Shown here: one piece after another, positions 8,618-17,262 of the stretch
Numbering within the stretch: the stretch's first letter is position 1
How the letters are laid out: each line of letters opens with the position of its first letter
Source: Candidatus Babelota bacterium
GTDB taxonomy: Bacteria; Babelota; Babeliae; Babelales; Babelaceae
Length of the DNA: 64,000 nucleotides
NCBI GenBank assembly: GCA_023379005.1
Contig: JAMCTG010000001.1
Location: 894-64,893 of the forward strand
Direction of reading: 5' to 3'
Notes under the pieces: generated by a model
Told to the model about the DNA's origin: nothing
Seen by the model: the letters and a program-made list of their open reading frames with translations, nothing else
Database searches by the model: none
Program-made: the position numbers and the translations under genes

Positions 8618-9283
8618 TTATTTAGATTCTTCTTTTTCTTTGGATCGAAATTCAAACATAGTTCCCCTGTTTATTTCTATCAATTTTTTAGGAAAAATAA
8701 CTTCAGATCTTGGCCTATGTTTTAGCGGAATATTTGCGTATTCTACCTTGCCCTTTTCTTGTTCAACTGGTTTAGCCGGAATTTCTTCCTCTTCTTGTTT
8801 GCCATATATAATTTGTTGTTGCTTCTCATGCTCTATAATATGTTTTTCAACAGCTTTACTTCTTTTATAGACTAGATCAAATGTTTTTGATTGAGGATCA
8901 TATAAAATTCTTATAACGTTTGGTACCCCTTTTTTGAGAATCTTAGAATAAGTAGAATCATCTTTTTTTAATGTGCTTATATTTTCTTCTTTAAGAATCA
9001 TTCCATATCCTGGGTTGTTTGGATCATCCGGATTTAATTCATTAAAATTCTCTTCAAGCCAAGCTCTGATTTTCATTGGTAATTTATATTTATTAATATC
9101 ACCTAAATCAACAGTGGTTTTTAATAGTGTTCTCAGTTTTACTGGCCCTGTTATAAGTTTATCTGCAGCATCTTTAAACCTTACACGAATCACTTCTCCA
9201 GTCTGATTTTCAAAGACAACAGAATTTAGATAAATAGTTATTAAAATTGTTGTTAAAAATAAAATTAATTTTAAAATCTTCAT
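8618..9283 (-). CDS. Secreted protein of a tandem paralogue pair, unknown function
   Basis: The 221-residue protein has a signal peptide (MKILKLILFLTTILITIYLNS). A beta-rich domain follows with F.NQTGEVIRVRFKD and a conserved KIRAWLEENF segment. The last 75 residues are Glu/Lys/Gln-rich and low in complexity. The gene at 9399-9818 has the same signal peptide plus F.NLTDQDIVIQVK and KIRLWLAKDY, so the two are diverged tandem copies. ATG at 9283 with GGTGA upstream is preferred; an in-frame GTG at 9292 is the alternative. Both genes sit, in reverse orientation, between cdaR and glmM. No known family is recognised. Confidence 0.7.
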   Translation of the reverse strand: MKILKLILFLTTILITIYLNSVVFENQTGEVIRVRFKDAADKLITGPVKLRTLLKTTVDLGDINKYKLPMKIRAWLEENFNELNPDDPNNPGYGMILKEENISTLKKDDSTYSKILKKGVPNVIRILYDPQSKTFDLVYKRSKAVEKHIIEHEKQQQIIYGKQEEEEIPAKPVEQEKGKVEYANIPLKHRPRSEVIFPKKLIEINRGTMFEFRSKEKEESK

Positions 9284-9398
9284 TTTATTCACCAGTGGTT
9301 ATTAAATGATTTTTATAAACAATCATCATCTTATAACCAAATTAGCATATTTATTTTCTATTTTGCAATAGATTAGGGCAGCATATTATTAAAAAGAA

Positions 9399-9818
9399 CT
9401 ATACAGATTGGCTTGTTCTATAATTTATATAGAATTTTCCATTAGAATAATCTATTTCTAAAATCCCTGGTTTTGCAATTTTTCTAGAGACGTAATCTAA
9501 CTCATCTGTAATGAATTCTTTGCTTGGCTGCCAGTTTAAAAGATGAATATGTTCACGATGTTCTATTACCGGGCATTTATAATCTTTTGCCAGCCACAAT
9601 CTAATTTTATAAGGATACTCAGCACTCTTTTCTAAGATTGGAAAATTGCCGCTTATCGCATCTTTTTCTATTATTGTTGGAGGAATTATTTCAACTTTTC
9701 CATATAAATTCTTTACCTGTATTACAATATCTTGATCAGTAAGATTCTGAAAATAAACTGCTTTAACTGATAATATAATTAACAACGAAAGAAATAAGGT
9801 TAATTTTAAATTCTTCAC
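9399..9818 (-). CDS. Small secreted protein, paralogue of the downstream gene
   Basis: The 139-residue protein has a signal peptide (MKNLKLTLFLSLLIILSVKA) followed by a predicted beta-rich domain (VYFQNLTDQDIVIQVKNLYG ... YKIRLWLAKDY ... LEIDYSNGKFYINYR). GTG start with AGAGGAAAG upstream. It lacks the low-complexity tail of its neighbour at 8618 and may be nearer the ancestral form. The pattern of short strands and the N-Q/L-T turn suggest a small beta-sandwich, but no family is recognised. Likely exported. Confidence 0.7.
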   Translation of the reverse strand: MKNLKLTLFLSLLIILSVKAVYFQNLTDQDIVIQVKNLYGKVEIIPPTIIEKDAISGNFPILEKSAEYPYKIRLWLAKDYKCPVIEHREHIHLLNWQPSKEFITDELDYVSRKIAKPGILEIDYSNGKFYINYRTSQSV

Positions 9819-10004
9819 TTTTTCTTTCCTCTTTTTATTTTAATTTATTTTAATTATCAAAAAGCTCTATTTAAATTTATTTTATCAATATTCATTACTA
9901 TTATTCAATAGTTTTAGCCTATTATAGTTATACTTTTACAATTTACCCTATAAATGCTAAATTACTGTGATATTTAGGCCATATCATGCATAACTCTTGA
10001 ATTT

Positions 10005-11315
10005 ATGACAAAAAATATATTTGGAACAGATGGAATTCGTGCAAAAGTGGGTAAAAACCCAGTACAGATAAACGATTTAATAGATTTATCCCAGTCTATT
10101 TGCCAATGGGCATGGTCAAAATTTGGCAAATCTTCATGCATATTAATTAGTGATACACGTCAATCTTGTGATTTTATTAAGTCTTTGGTCAAAGGCGTTT
10201 TACTGGCAAATGGAATAAAAAGTTATGATGCAGGCATCTTACCAACATCCTCCGCTTATTTTTTTAAACACCTAGCCAATTTTGCAATAATTATTTCTGC
10301 ATCTCATAATCCTTATTATGACAATGGAATAAAAATTATAGATCTACAAAATGCAAAGCTAACTTTGGAAGATGAATTGGCCATATCAAAAAATTTTCAT
10401 GAAAAAAATTTTCAAAATAACTATGAAATTATAGAAAAAGAAACAATTTTACCTGATGCTTGTTTTACTTACATTAATTCAGTTATAAATTTGTTCGAAG
10501 AAAATTTTTTAAAAAACAAAAAAATTGTTTTAGATGTAGCAAATGGCTCAACATTTAAAGTTGCTCCAGAAATTTTTACAAAATTAGGTGCAAAAATAAT
10601 TACAATAAATAGTTTACCGAACGGTAAAAATATAAACTTAAATTGTGGTGCTTTATATTTAGAAAATCTAGCACAACAAATAAATGAAACAAAAGCAGAT
10701 TTTGGATTTGCATTTGATGGAGATGGCGATAGAGTTATTGCAGTCAATCGTTATGGGCAAATAAAAAATGGCGATGATTTATTAGCAATTTTGACAAATA
10801 ATATAAGTTACAAAAATCAAAAAAGTGTTGTAGGCACTGTAATGTCTAATCAAGGGTTAGAAAATTATTTAAAAAATAAGAATATGAATTTGATTAGAAC
10901 ATCAGTTGGTGACAAATATATTTATGAGCAACTAACTCAAAATAATTTATTACTTGGTGCAGAACAATCTGGGCATATTATATTGAAAAATATCTTGCCA
11001 ACAGGAGATGGTATCATTTCAGCTTTAAAAGTTTTGGAAACGGTTATTGAAACAAAAAACTGGAATTTAGAAACGTTCGAAAAGTTTCCACAAGTTCTTC
11101 TAAATGTCCCTGTAAAATTTAAAGTAGATTTATCCAAATCTCCATATTATGAAATAATAAATTCTAGTCAAAAATCTCTTATTAATGGCAGACTGTTAGT
11201 CAGATTTTCTGGAACCGAAAATTGTTTAAGAATAATGGTTGAAGAAAAAGATGAAATTATAGCAAATAATATTTGTTATGATTTGGCAGATAAACTTCAA
11301 AAAGAATTAACCTGA
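10005..11315 (+). CDS. glmM: Phosphoglucosamine mutase
   Basis: GlmM interconverts glucosamine-6-phosphate and glucosamine-1-phosphate on the way to UDP-GlcNAc and peptidoglycan. The 436-residue protein shows the N-terminal GTDGIR, the phosphoserine loop ISASHNP (residue about 98-104), the metal-binding DGDGDR, the sugar-binding GAEQSGH and the C-terminal phosphate-binding RFSGTENCLRIM. Length is normal. The ATG has no obvious Shine-Dalgarno. It normally follows cdaA-cdaR directly; here two reversed genes and about 1.4 kb separate them. UDP-GlcNAc demand is confirmed by murA and murG in the window. Confidence 0.96.
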   Translation: MTKNIFGTDGIRAKVGKNPVQINDLIDLSQSICQWAWSKFGKSSCILISDTRQSCDFIKSLVKGVLLANGIKSYDAGILPTSSAYFFKHLANFAIIISASHNPYYDNGIKIIDLQNAKLTLEDELAISKNFHEKNFQNNYEIIEKETILPDACFTYINSVINLFEENFLKNKKIVLDVANGSTFKVAPEIFTKLGAKIITINSLPNGKNINLNCGALYLENLAQQINETKADFGFAFDGDGDRVIAVNRYGQIKNGDDLLAILTNNISYKNQKSVVGTVMSNQGLENYLKNKNMNLIRTSVGDKYIYEQLTQNNLLLGAEQSGHIILKNILPTGDGIISALKVLETVIETKNWNLETFEKFPQVLLNVPVKFKVDLSKSPYYEIINSSQKSLINGRLLVRFSGTENCLRIMVEEKDEIIANNICYDLADKLQKELT

Positions 11316-11325
11316 AGGAAATTCG

Positions 11326-11961
11326 ATGAAATGTAGAAATTTTGTAACAAGATTTTTTGAAAATATAAGATCAATTTTTCTCAATGGTCTATTAACAATT
11401 TTGCCAATTACTATTACCGTAGCTCTTTTCAGATTCTCTTTTAAATTAATTAAATCTTGGTTGCAGCCAGTTTATAATTTTGAACCTACATATTTAAAAT
11501 CAATTCCTCACTCAGAAATATTATTGGTAATCGCGTTTATTTTTTTAATAGGTTTTATATTAAAATATTTCATTCTCGAACATATTATTCATGCAATTGA
11601 AAGAATTTTAGCAAGAGTTCCGCTTTTAAGTAAAGTATATGCAGGTGTTAAACAACTTATAAATACTATTACTGGAAAAGATCCCGCAACAAATGTTCAA
11701 AATATTGTTTTTGTAGAATTTCCAAGAATTGGAATATATAGTCTTGGTTTTGTAACTGGAGAAATAGCTAAAGAAATAGTTCCAAATATTCAAGAAAAAA
11801 TTTATAGTATTTTTATACCAACTTCTCCAAATCCTACAACCGGTTTTTACATTGCCTGCAGAGAAAAAGATTTTTTTGTTGTCAACATGACCAAACAAGA
11901 AGCAATTGCCATAATAATTTCTGGCGGTATTATAAGCCCTGAAAGACGTAAATCTGAATAG
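11326..11961 (+). CDS. DUF502-family membrane protein
   Basis: The 211-residue protein has two transmembrane segments (about residues 15-35 and 57-79) and then the DUF502 core: ARVPLLSKVYAGVKQL, then FPRIGIYSLGFVTGEI, then IPTSPNPTTGFYIACREKD and a C-terminal amphipathic segment ending GGIISPE. DUF502 is a widespread envelope-protein family without an agreed biochemical role. It begins 10 bases after glmM with GAAGGAAATTCG upstream and is probably in the same operon. Confidence 0.88.
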   Translation: MKCRNFVTRFFENIRSIFLNGLLTILPITITVALFRFSFKLIKSWLQPVYNFEPTYLKSIPHSEILLVIAFIFLIGFILKYFILEHIIHAIERILARVPLLSKVYAGVKQLINTITGKDPATNVQNIVFVEFPRIGIYSLGFVTGEIAKEIVPNIQEKIYSIFIPTSPNPTTGFYIACREKDFFVVNMTKQEAIAIIISGGIISPERRKSE

Positions 11962-11971
11962 GAATGTTCCA

Positions 11972-12889
11972 ATGGAAGAAATCAAATGTATACTCTGTAA
12001 TACAGATTCATCAAAAATTGTGATTCAAGAAAATGGTTATTGTGGTAAACAATGTTCCTGTTCCCTTATTTTTATTTCGCCACGACCCAGAATAGAAGAA
12101 ATTATTGATATTTATGGCCATGGACAAGCAAATATTAGCGCAGAATCACATATAGGAGGAAGTTTTCTAAAAAGATTGTATGCCAAACACACATTGAGAA
12201 TACTAAAAAAGTTTATAAAAAAAGGAAATTTATTAGAAATTGGTTCAGGAGGTGGATATTTTTTAGATGAGGCGCGAAAAGCTGGTTTTGAACCTCATGG
12301 TATTGAACTTAATCCAGTTCAAGCAAATTACATTACAAATAATTTAAAAATAGCATGCGATCAAAAGCCATTATCCTCGAACTCTTTTGACAATAAAATG
12401 TTTGATGTTATTTATCATAGCGATGTTATTAGTCATTTCCATGATCCTATAGCAGAATTCAGAACCATGTATAAAAAACTTAACCCAAATGGATTAATTA
12501 TATTTGAAACAGGAAATATTGGGGATATTGATTCCAAATATTATAAACTATTTACGCGTTTTCAATATCCAGATCACTTATTCTTTTTTGGTGAACAAAA
12601 TCTTGAACAATTACTAGCATTAACTGGTTTTACAATCACCAAGATTTCTCGCTATTCTATAATCTTACAATTATTCTGGTTAAGATTTTTACACACTATT
12701 AGAAAATCAACATCTAGTAATAATATACAATCACCGAATAGCAAAATAGAAAAAAAATATAGTTTTAAAAAAATCATTAAAAATATTTATTATTTATTTT
12801 TGTATTGTTTGAGATATATTGTTGGTTGGATTTTACCAAAATATAAGAGACCACAAACATTAATTGTTGTTGCTCACAAAATTATTTAA
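11972..12889 (+). CDS. Class I SAM-dependent methyltransferase with N-terminal zinc-binding motif
   Basis: The 305-residue protein begins with a Cys cluster (CILCN, later CGKQCSC) like the zinc ribbon that precedes many sugar or lipid methyltransferases. The Rossmann motif I is LEIGSGGGYFLDEARKAGFE, followed by the acidic end of strand 2 in GIELNP and motif IV in FDVIYHSDVISHFHDP. The C terminus is Lys-rich with a hydrophobic segment at about 268-283. The architecture matches cell-surface glycan methyltransferases. The substrate cannot be told from sequence. It starts 10 bases after the DUF502 gene. Confidence 0.85.
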   Translation: MEEIKCILCNTDSSKIVIQENGYCGKQCSCSLIFISPRPRIEEIIDIYGHGQANISAESHIGGSFLKRLYAKHTLRILKKFIKKGNLLEIGSGGGYFLDEARKAGFEPHGIELNPVQANYITNNLKIACDQKPLSSNSFDNKMFDVIYHSDVISHFHDPIAEFRTMYKKLNPNGLIIFETGNIGDIDSKYYKLFTRFQYPDHLFFFGEQNLEQLLALTGFTITKISRYSIILQLFWLRFLHTIRKSTSSNNIQSPNSKIEKKYSFKKIIKNIYYLFLYCLRYIVGWILPKYKRPQTLIVVAHKII

Positions 12890-12908
12890 TTGTCAAAATT
12901 AATTTGTA

Positions 12909-13000
12909 ATCCCTCGATACGAGCAATGCTCACTCGGGATGATTTCGGAATATAATCATGCTGAGTGATTTGGTAGAAATAGTATCGAAGCATGAATAAT
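12909..13000. repeat. Intergenic imperfect palindromic repeat
   Basis: This spacer is framed by CTCGATAC (12913-12920) and its inverted counterpart GTATCGAAG (12982-12990), and contains ATGCTCA and CTCGGGATGA. The same blocks, in the same order, recur at 49005-49083. The GC content is above the surrounding DNA. It lies between convergent genes and may act as a structured 3' element or be a decayed mobile repeat. Confidence 0.5.
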
Positions 13001-13948
13001 TCATTTACAAAAGTCACGTTGAAAAAATTTAAAAAACCATAATTCAAGACCAAAAGAGCCTGCTCCATTTTTATTATTAAAGTCTAATTTATAAAGAAAA
13101 TCATGAGCTTTAGATAATTCTTTTAATGAAAATCGTTTATAATCTTTTTGCATAAATGAAAATGGTAATCTGTTTACCATTTTTTTTGCATCCTGAATGC
13201 CAGATTTTTGAGCATTATAAATAAAAATTGAAGCTTGCCAAATTTGGTCAGACCAATAGGTAATCCAAAATTCAATCGGATAATTAGATTCAATTTTTTG
13301 CCAATTTTTTAAAAATTGCCCAGATTCTAATCCAAAGAAATTCTGACTTAATGTAAATAATGATAATTCTGGAGAAAATATTTTTTTTATTAGATCAGAA
13401 AATAATTGCCCAGATCTTCTTGAAGAAATACTTTGGTACCGCATCAAAATGCATGCATCATCAATTGCTAAATTATCAAACTCATTGAAAATTTGATTTG
13501 TGAAAAAATCATCAGTAATAGAATCGAAAAAGAATTTAAAAATTTTTTTATATAAAATTTCGTCAATTTTTGTTGGCAATTCTATAATAAAAAAATTATT
13601 TTTATCAATTTTAACTGTCTCATCTGCAAAAAAGATTATTGTATTTATTCCACGATAATTTTCAAGATATGAATAAAAATTTTTGGATATTTTTGAATCT
13701 AGAATTGTTAGATCTTTTAGCCAATAATTAGCAGAATTTCCCAAAAAAGACATATCTAACGTTATTTTTAATTGATTAATATCTTGATCTTCTAAATTAA
13801 TTTTCTGCAATTCAACTTGAGATTTTAATTTATTAAAAAAAAGACTAAAAAAGAACGATGGATATTGAGATCCACGAAAACAGATTAATTTATTTTCTAA
13901 AAAAAATTCTTTTAAAGAATCTAAACTTAAAAAATCTACAAGATTCAA
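13001..13948 (-). CDS. holA: DNA polymerase III delta subunit-like protein
   Basis: The 315-residue protein resembles HolA, the clamp-loader delta subunit, in length and in the C-terminal helical domain (LKELSKAHDFLYKLDFNNKN followed by a hydrophobic helix), preceded by NRLPFSFMQKDYKRFS, which matches the usual IHPF.v.k...q...fs pattern. The N-terminal AAA-like region is very divergent, with no Walker A as expected for delta. It overlaps rph by four bases (ATGA) and is the last gene of the pnp-rph group. The assignment is tentative; a fully unrelated protein is possible. Confidence 0.5.
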   Translation of the reverse strand: MNLVDFLSLDSLKEFFLENKLICFRGSQYPSFFFSLFFNKLKSQVELQKINLEDQDINQLKITLDMSFLGNSANYWLKDLTILDSKISKNFYSYLENYRGINTIIFFADETVKIDKNNFFIIELPTKIDEILYKKIFKFFFDSITDDFFTNQIFNEFDNLAIDDACILMRYQSISSRRSGQLFSDLIKKIFSPELSLFTLSQNFFGLESGQFLKNWQKIESNYPIEFWITYWSDQIWQASIFIYNAQKSGIQDAKKMVNRLPFSFMQKDYKRFSLKELSKAHDFLYKLDFNNKNGAGSFGLELWFFKFFQRDFCK

Positions 13949-14739
13949 TCTAAGAACGCCTCGTAAGAATGAGCTATGCTATTAATTTTAGAATAAGAAA
14001 TACTTTCAGACAATTTATATTTATTATTGTCAAAGAATTGGAAAATTTCATTGCATCCAGTAACTGCAATCTGACGAATTACATCATAATCTTGCCAAGT
14101 TATTGGTAATTTTTCTGCAGTACCTTGCAGTTCTACAATTTTCCCAGATCTTGTCAAAACAAAATTAAAGTCTGCTTCAACACTGCTGTCTTCAGCAAAA
14201 TCAATGTCTAATAATGGACATCCATCACTCAATCCAACAGATACTGCAGCCAATTCATCTGTAATTATTGTTTCTGCAATAAAACCTTGTTCCAACCATC
14301 TGGCTACAGCAGCCTTTAATGCAAGATAAGCACCTGTAATAGAGGCTGTACGAGTTCCACCATCAGCTTGCAAAACATCGCAATCAATGAAAATAGTATA
14401 TTCACCAATTTTTTCTAAATTAATAATTGAACGCAATGATCTACCAATTAAGCGAGAAATTTCTATAGTTCTTCCATTTTTTTTAGAAGAATTAGAATCC
14501 CTGACAGTTCGCAATGGAGTAGATGCAGGCAATAACGCATATTCTGCTGTTAACCAGCCTGTCTTTTTACCTTTTAAAAAATGAGGAACACCTTGTTGGC
14601 ATGTTACTGCACACAGAACTTTTGTTTTACCCATTTCAAAAAGTACAGATCCTGCAGCATAAGTTAAAACATCATAAGTAACCTTAAGCGGCCTAATTTG
14701 ATTATAACGTCTTTGCCCAGAACGCATTAATTGCTGCAT
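13945..14739 (-). CDS. rph: Ribonuclease PH
   Basis: RNase PH trims tRNA 3' ends by phosphorolysis. The 264-residue protein shows the family core: GKTKVLCAVTCQQGVPHF, GWLTAEYALLP, R.GRTIEISRLIGRSLRS, DVLQADGGTRTASITGAYLAL, and the phosphate-binding and active-site Asp segment GCPLLDIDFAEDSSVEADFN. All tRNAs visible here encode CCA, so Rph would trim beyond CCA. ATG 14739 is preferred, with AAGGA upstream; an in-frame TTG lies nine bases further out and an inner ATG at 14727 is possible. It follows pnp by 12 bases at the inner ATG. Confidence 0.95.
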   Translation of the reverse strand: MQQLMRSGQRRYNQIRPLKVTYDVLTYAAGSVLFEMGKTKVLCAVTCQQGVPHFLKGKKTGWLTAEYALLPASTPLRTVRDSNSSKKNGRTIEISRLIGRSLRSIINLEKIGEYTIFIDCDVLQADGGTRTASITGAYLALKAAVARWLEQGFIAETIITDELAAVSVGLSDGCPLLDIDFAEDSSVEADFNFVLTRSGKIVELQGTAEKLPITWQDYDVIRQIAVTGCNEIFQFFDNNKYKLSESISYSKINSIAHSYEAFLD

Positions 14740-14751
14740 TTTTTCCAATCC

Positions 14752-16842
14752 TTATTGTTGTTGTTCAATAAGCTTTAAACGAATTTTACCAGAAGATTCA
14801 TCATACTCTACGACTTCAACAGTCACAGGTTGATCAATCTTGTAATGCTTATCAAATGAACTTTGAATATTGCGAGCTAATGTAGAAACATGCACTAAAC
14901 CATCAAGTCCTGGAACAATCTCCACAAAAATACCGAAGTCAGCGAATCGTTTTATACGACCTTTATGGCGACTTCCTTTTTCAATTAAGCCTCCAAGAAG
15001 CTTAACCCAATTAATAGCCGTATCAGTTTTTTCTGACGGATGACCATAAATTTTTACTGTTCCATCTTCTTCTATATCAATTGTTGTTCCAGTTTTTTCA
15101 ATTATTTCTCGAATAACTTTTCCACCAGTACCAATAATTGCTCCAATTTTGTCTGTAGGTACTTTGAATATTGTAACTTGAGGAACAAGATCAGATAACT
15201 TCTTATTAGGCTCAGTCATTACTTTACGCATTTCACCGAGTATGAATAATCTTCCTACACGAGCTTGTTCTAGTGCCTTTTCAAAAATTTCTCTTTTTAA
15301 GCCACCTTTATATTTGATATCCATTTGAATTGCAGTAACACCTTTATCAGTACCTGCAACTTTAAAATCCATCATACCAAATTCGTCTTCAATTCCTGAG
15401 ATATCAGTCAAAACTTTAAAATCACCAGTTTTGTTCATGAGAAGACCCATTGCAACACCGCTAACCATTTCTTTAATTGGAACGCCAGCTTGCATTAGAG
15501 CCATGGTAGATCCACAGACAGTTGCCATAGATGTTGAACCATCAGATGATAAAATATCTGCAACGATTCGAATTGTATAAGGAAAATTTTCTTTTTTAGG
15601 TAAAACTTTAGAAATTGCTGAAGCAGCTAAATAACCATGACCAACTTCACGTCTTCCTGGGCCACGCAATGGACGCACTTCGCCGACAGAATATGGAGGA
15701 AAGTTATAATGAAGCATGAATGAACGTTCAATACCATCATCCATGATATCCTCAATTCTTTGTTCGTCTTGAGCTCCACCAAGTGTTAAACTCACAAGAG
15801 CTTGTGTTCCACCACGTTGAAATAATGCTGAACCATGATTAAATGGCAATAAACCAACTTCTACTGAAATTAATCTTACCTGATCATAATTTCTTCCATC
15901 AATACGCTTACCTTTTTCAAAAATCAGCTCAGTAATTTGTTCTTTTAGAACGGTATCAAAAATGTATTCTAAAAATGTGGAAGATATTTCAATTTCTGTT
16001 ATTTCTTTTTCAAATTTTAACAAAAACTCATTTTTTAATTTAGCGCGCTCTACGCCTCTTTCAACTTTACTTGCCTTAAAAACATTTTGAACGGCATTAA
16101 TAGTTAAAATTTCTTTTGCACGATTTCTCCACAATGTCCAATCAAATTGATCAACAATTTCTTCTTTGGGTGTGTTAATTTCTCTTGCAATACTTTTTTG
16201 CCATGCAACCTGTTTTTTAATAACTTCATGAGCCATAAACATTGCATCAATAAATTCTTTTTCAGAAATTTCGCTTGCAGAGCCTTCTACCATGCAAATA
16301 CCTTCTTCATTACCTGCAAAAGTAATTCTGGAATCTGCTTGTTGTGTTTGAGCAAATTTTGCATTTGTCGTCCATTGTCCATTTAAACGAACAACTTCAA
16401 CCGCACCAATAGGACCCATAAATGGAATTTTAGAAATTATTAATGAAATTGATGAAGCAAGTAATGCCAATACATAAGGTGTATTTTCTTTATCTACAGA
16501 ATAAACTGTGGAAATAATTTGTACTTGATCAAAATAATTTGCAGGAAAAAAAGGTCTAACGGCACGATCAATCAAACGACTTACTAAAACTTCTTTGTCG
16601 CTAGATTTTCCTTCTCTTTTAAAATATCCACCAGGAATTTTGCCTGCCGCCGCAAAATGTTCTCTATAATCTATTGTTAATGGGAAAAAACCTGGAAATT
16701 CGGTAGAAGACGCACTGGTAGCTGTAGAAAGAATTACAGTACCACCTTGTACAAACCATGCTGCACCATCAGCTTGATTTGCATATTTACCAATTACTAC
16801 TTCATACCCAAATTCTGGAAGATAAAATTTTTTTCCCGTCAT
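14752..16842 (-). CDS. pnp: Polyribonucleotide nucleotidyltransferase (PNPase)
   Basis: PNPase degrades RNA 3'-5' by phosphorolysis and is part of the degradosome. The 696-residue protein contains two RNase PH core domains (second with FNHGSALFQRGGTQALVS and ILSSDGSTSMATVCGSTMALMQAG), the connecting helical domain, a KH domain (IGAIIGTGGKVIREI) and a C-terminal S1 domain (GSRHKGRIKRFADFGIFVEI). Length and order match the family. It lies 62 bases after rpsO, the conserved rpsO-pnp order. An 8-bp stem in the spacer (AACTTATT with AATAAGTT) sits where E. coli has its RNase III and terminator elements, but no autoregulation can be proved. Confidence 0.97.
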   Translation of the reverse strand: MTGKKFYLPEFGYEVVIGKYANQADGAAWFVQGGTVILSTATSASSTEFPGFFPLTIDYREHFAAAGKIPGGYFKREGKSSDKEVLVSRLIDRAVRPFFPANYFDQVQIISTVYSVDKENTPYVLALLASSISLIISKIPFMGPIGAVEVVRLNGQWTTNAKFAQTQQADSRITFAGNEEGICMVEGSASEISEKEFIDAMFMAHEVIKKQVAWQKSIAREINTPKEEIVDQFDWTLWRNRAKEILTINAVQNVFKASKVERGVERAKLKNEFLLKFEKEITEIEISSTFLEYIFDTVLKEQITELIFEKGKRIDGRNYDQVRLISVEVGLLPFNHGSALFQRGGTQALVSLTLGGAQDEQRIEDIMDDGIERSFMLHYNFPPYSVGEVRPLRGPGRREVGHGYLAASAISKVLPKKENFPYTIRIVADILSSDGSTSMATVCGSTMALMQAGVPIKEMVSGVAMGLLMNKTGDFKVLTDISGIEDEFGMMDFKVAGTDKGVTAIQMDIKYKGGLKREIFEKALEQARVGRLFILGEMRKVMTEPNKKLSDLVPQVTIFKVPTDKIGAIIGTGGKVIREIIEKTGTTIDIEEDGTVKIYGHPSEKTDTAINWVKLLGGLIEKGSRHKGRIKRFADFGIFVEIVPGLDGLVHVSTLARNIQSSFDKHYKIDQPVTVEVVEYDESSGKIRLKLIEQQQ

Positions 16843-16904
16843 TTACGAACCTATTATTTTTAAAATTTAATTAACTTATTTCTCTAAAATATAAACAATA
16901 AGTT

Positions 16905-17153
16905 TTACTTACGCAAATTTAAAGTAGAAATAAGTTTTTCATATACATTTCTATCGTGCTTTTGCAAATAATTTAAAAAACGACGACGCTGACCTACAAG
17001 TTTCATCAAACCACGCTGAGAACTATGATCTTTTGCATTGCGCTTAATATGTTCAGAAATACTTGAAATTTTTTCAGTCAACTGAACAACTTGTACTTCA
17101 AGAGATCCTGTATCTTTATCATTTTTTTTAAACTTTAATATCAAATCTGACAT
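16905..17153 (-). CDS. rpsO: 30S ribosomal protein S15
   Basis: S15 binds the 16S rRNA central domain and nucleates platform assembly. The 82-residue protein carries the signature DTGSLEVQVVQLTEKI, the H.K.H..D..S.RGL stretch (RNAKDHSSQRGLMKLVGQRR) and R..FL.YL. It is slightly shorter than the common 89 residues because the N terminus is trimmed. GGAG precedes the ATG. Upstream is tRNA-Val and then rpoC. Confidence 0.96.
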   Translation of the reverse strand: MSDLILKFKKNDKDTGSLEVQVVQLTEKISSISEHIKRNAKDHSSQRGLMKLVGQRRRFLNYLQKHDRNVYEKLISTLNLRK

Positions 17154-17176
17154 TTAAAACTCCAATATATTTATTA

Positions 17177-17251
17177 TGGTAGGCGCGAGTGGAATTGAAC
17201 CACTGACCCTTGCTACGTCAAAGCAATGCTCTGCCCCTGAGCTACGCGCCT
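17177..17251 (-). tRNA. tRNA-Val(GAC)
   Basis: The minus strand folds into a complete cloverleaf: acceptor AGGCGCG/CGCGCCT, D-arm GCTC..GAGC, anticodon stem TTGCT/AGCAA with loop TTGACGT (anticodon GAC), T-arm AGTGG-TTCAATT-CCACT, discriminator A and an encoded CCA. It lies between rpoC and rpsO. GAC reads GTC and GTT valine codons. Confidence 0.97.
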
Positions 17252-17262
17252 TTACCAAATTT

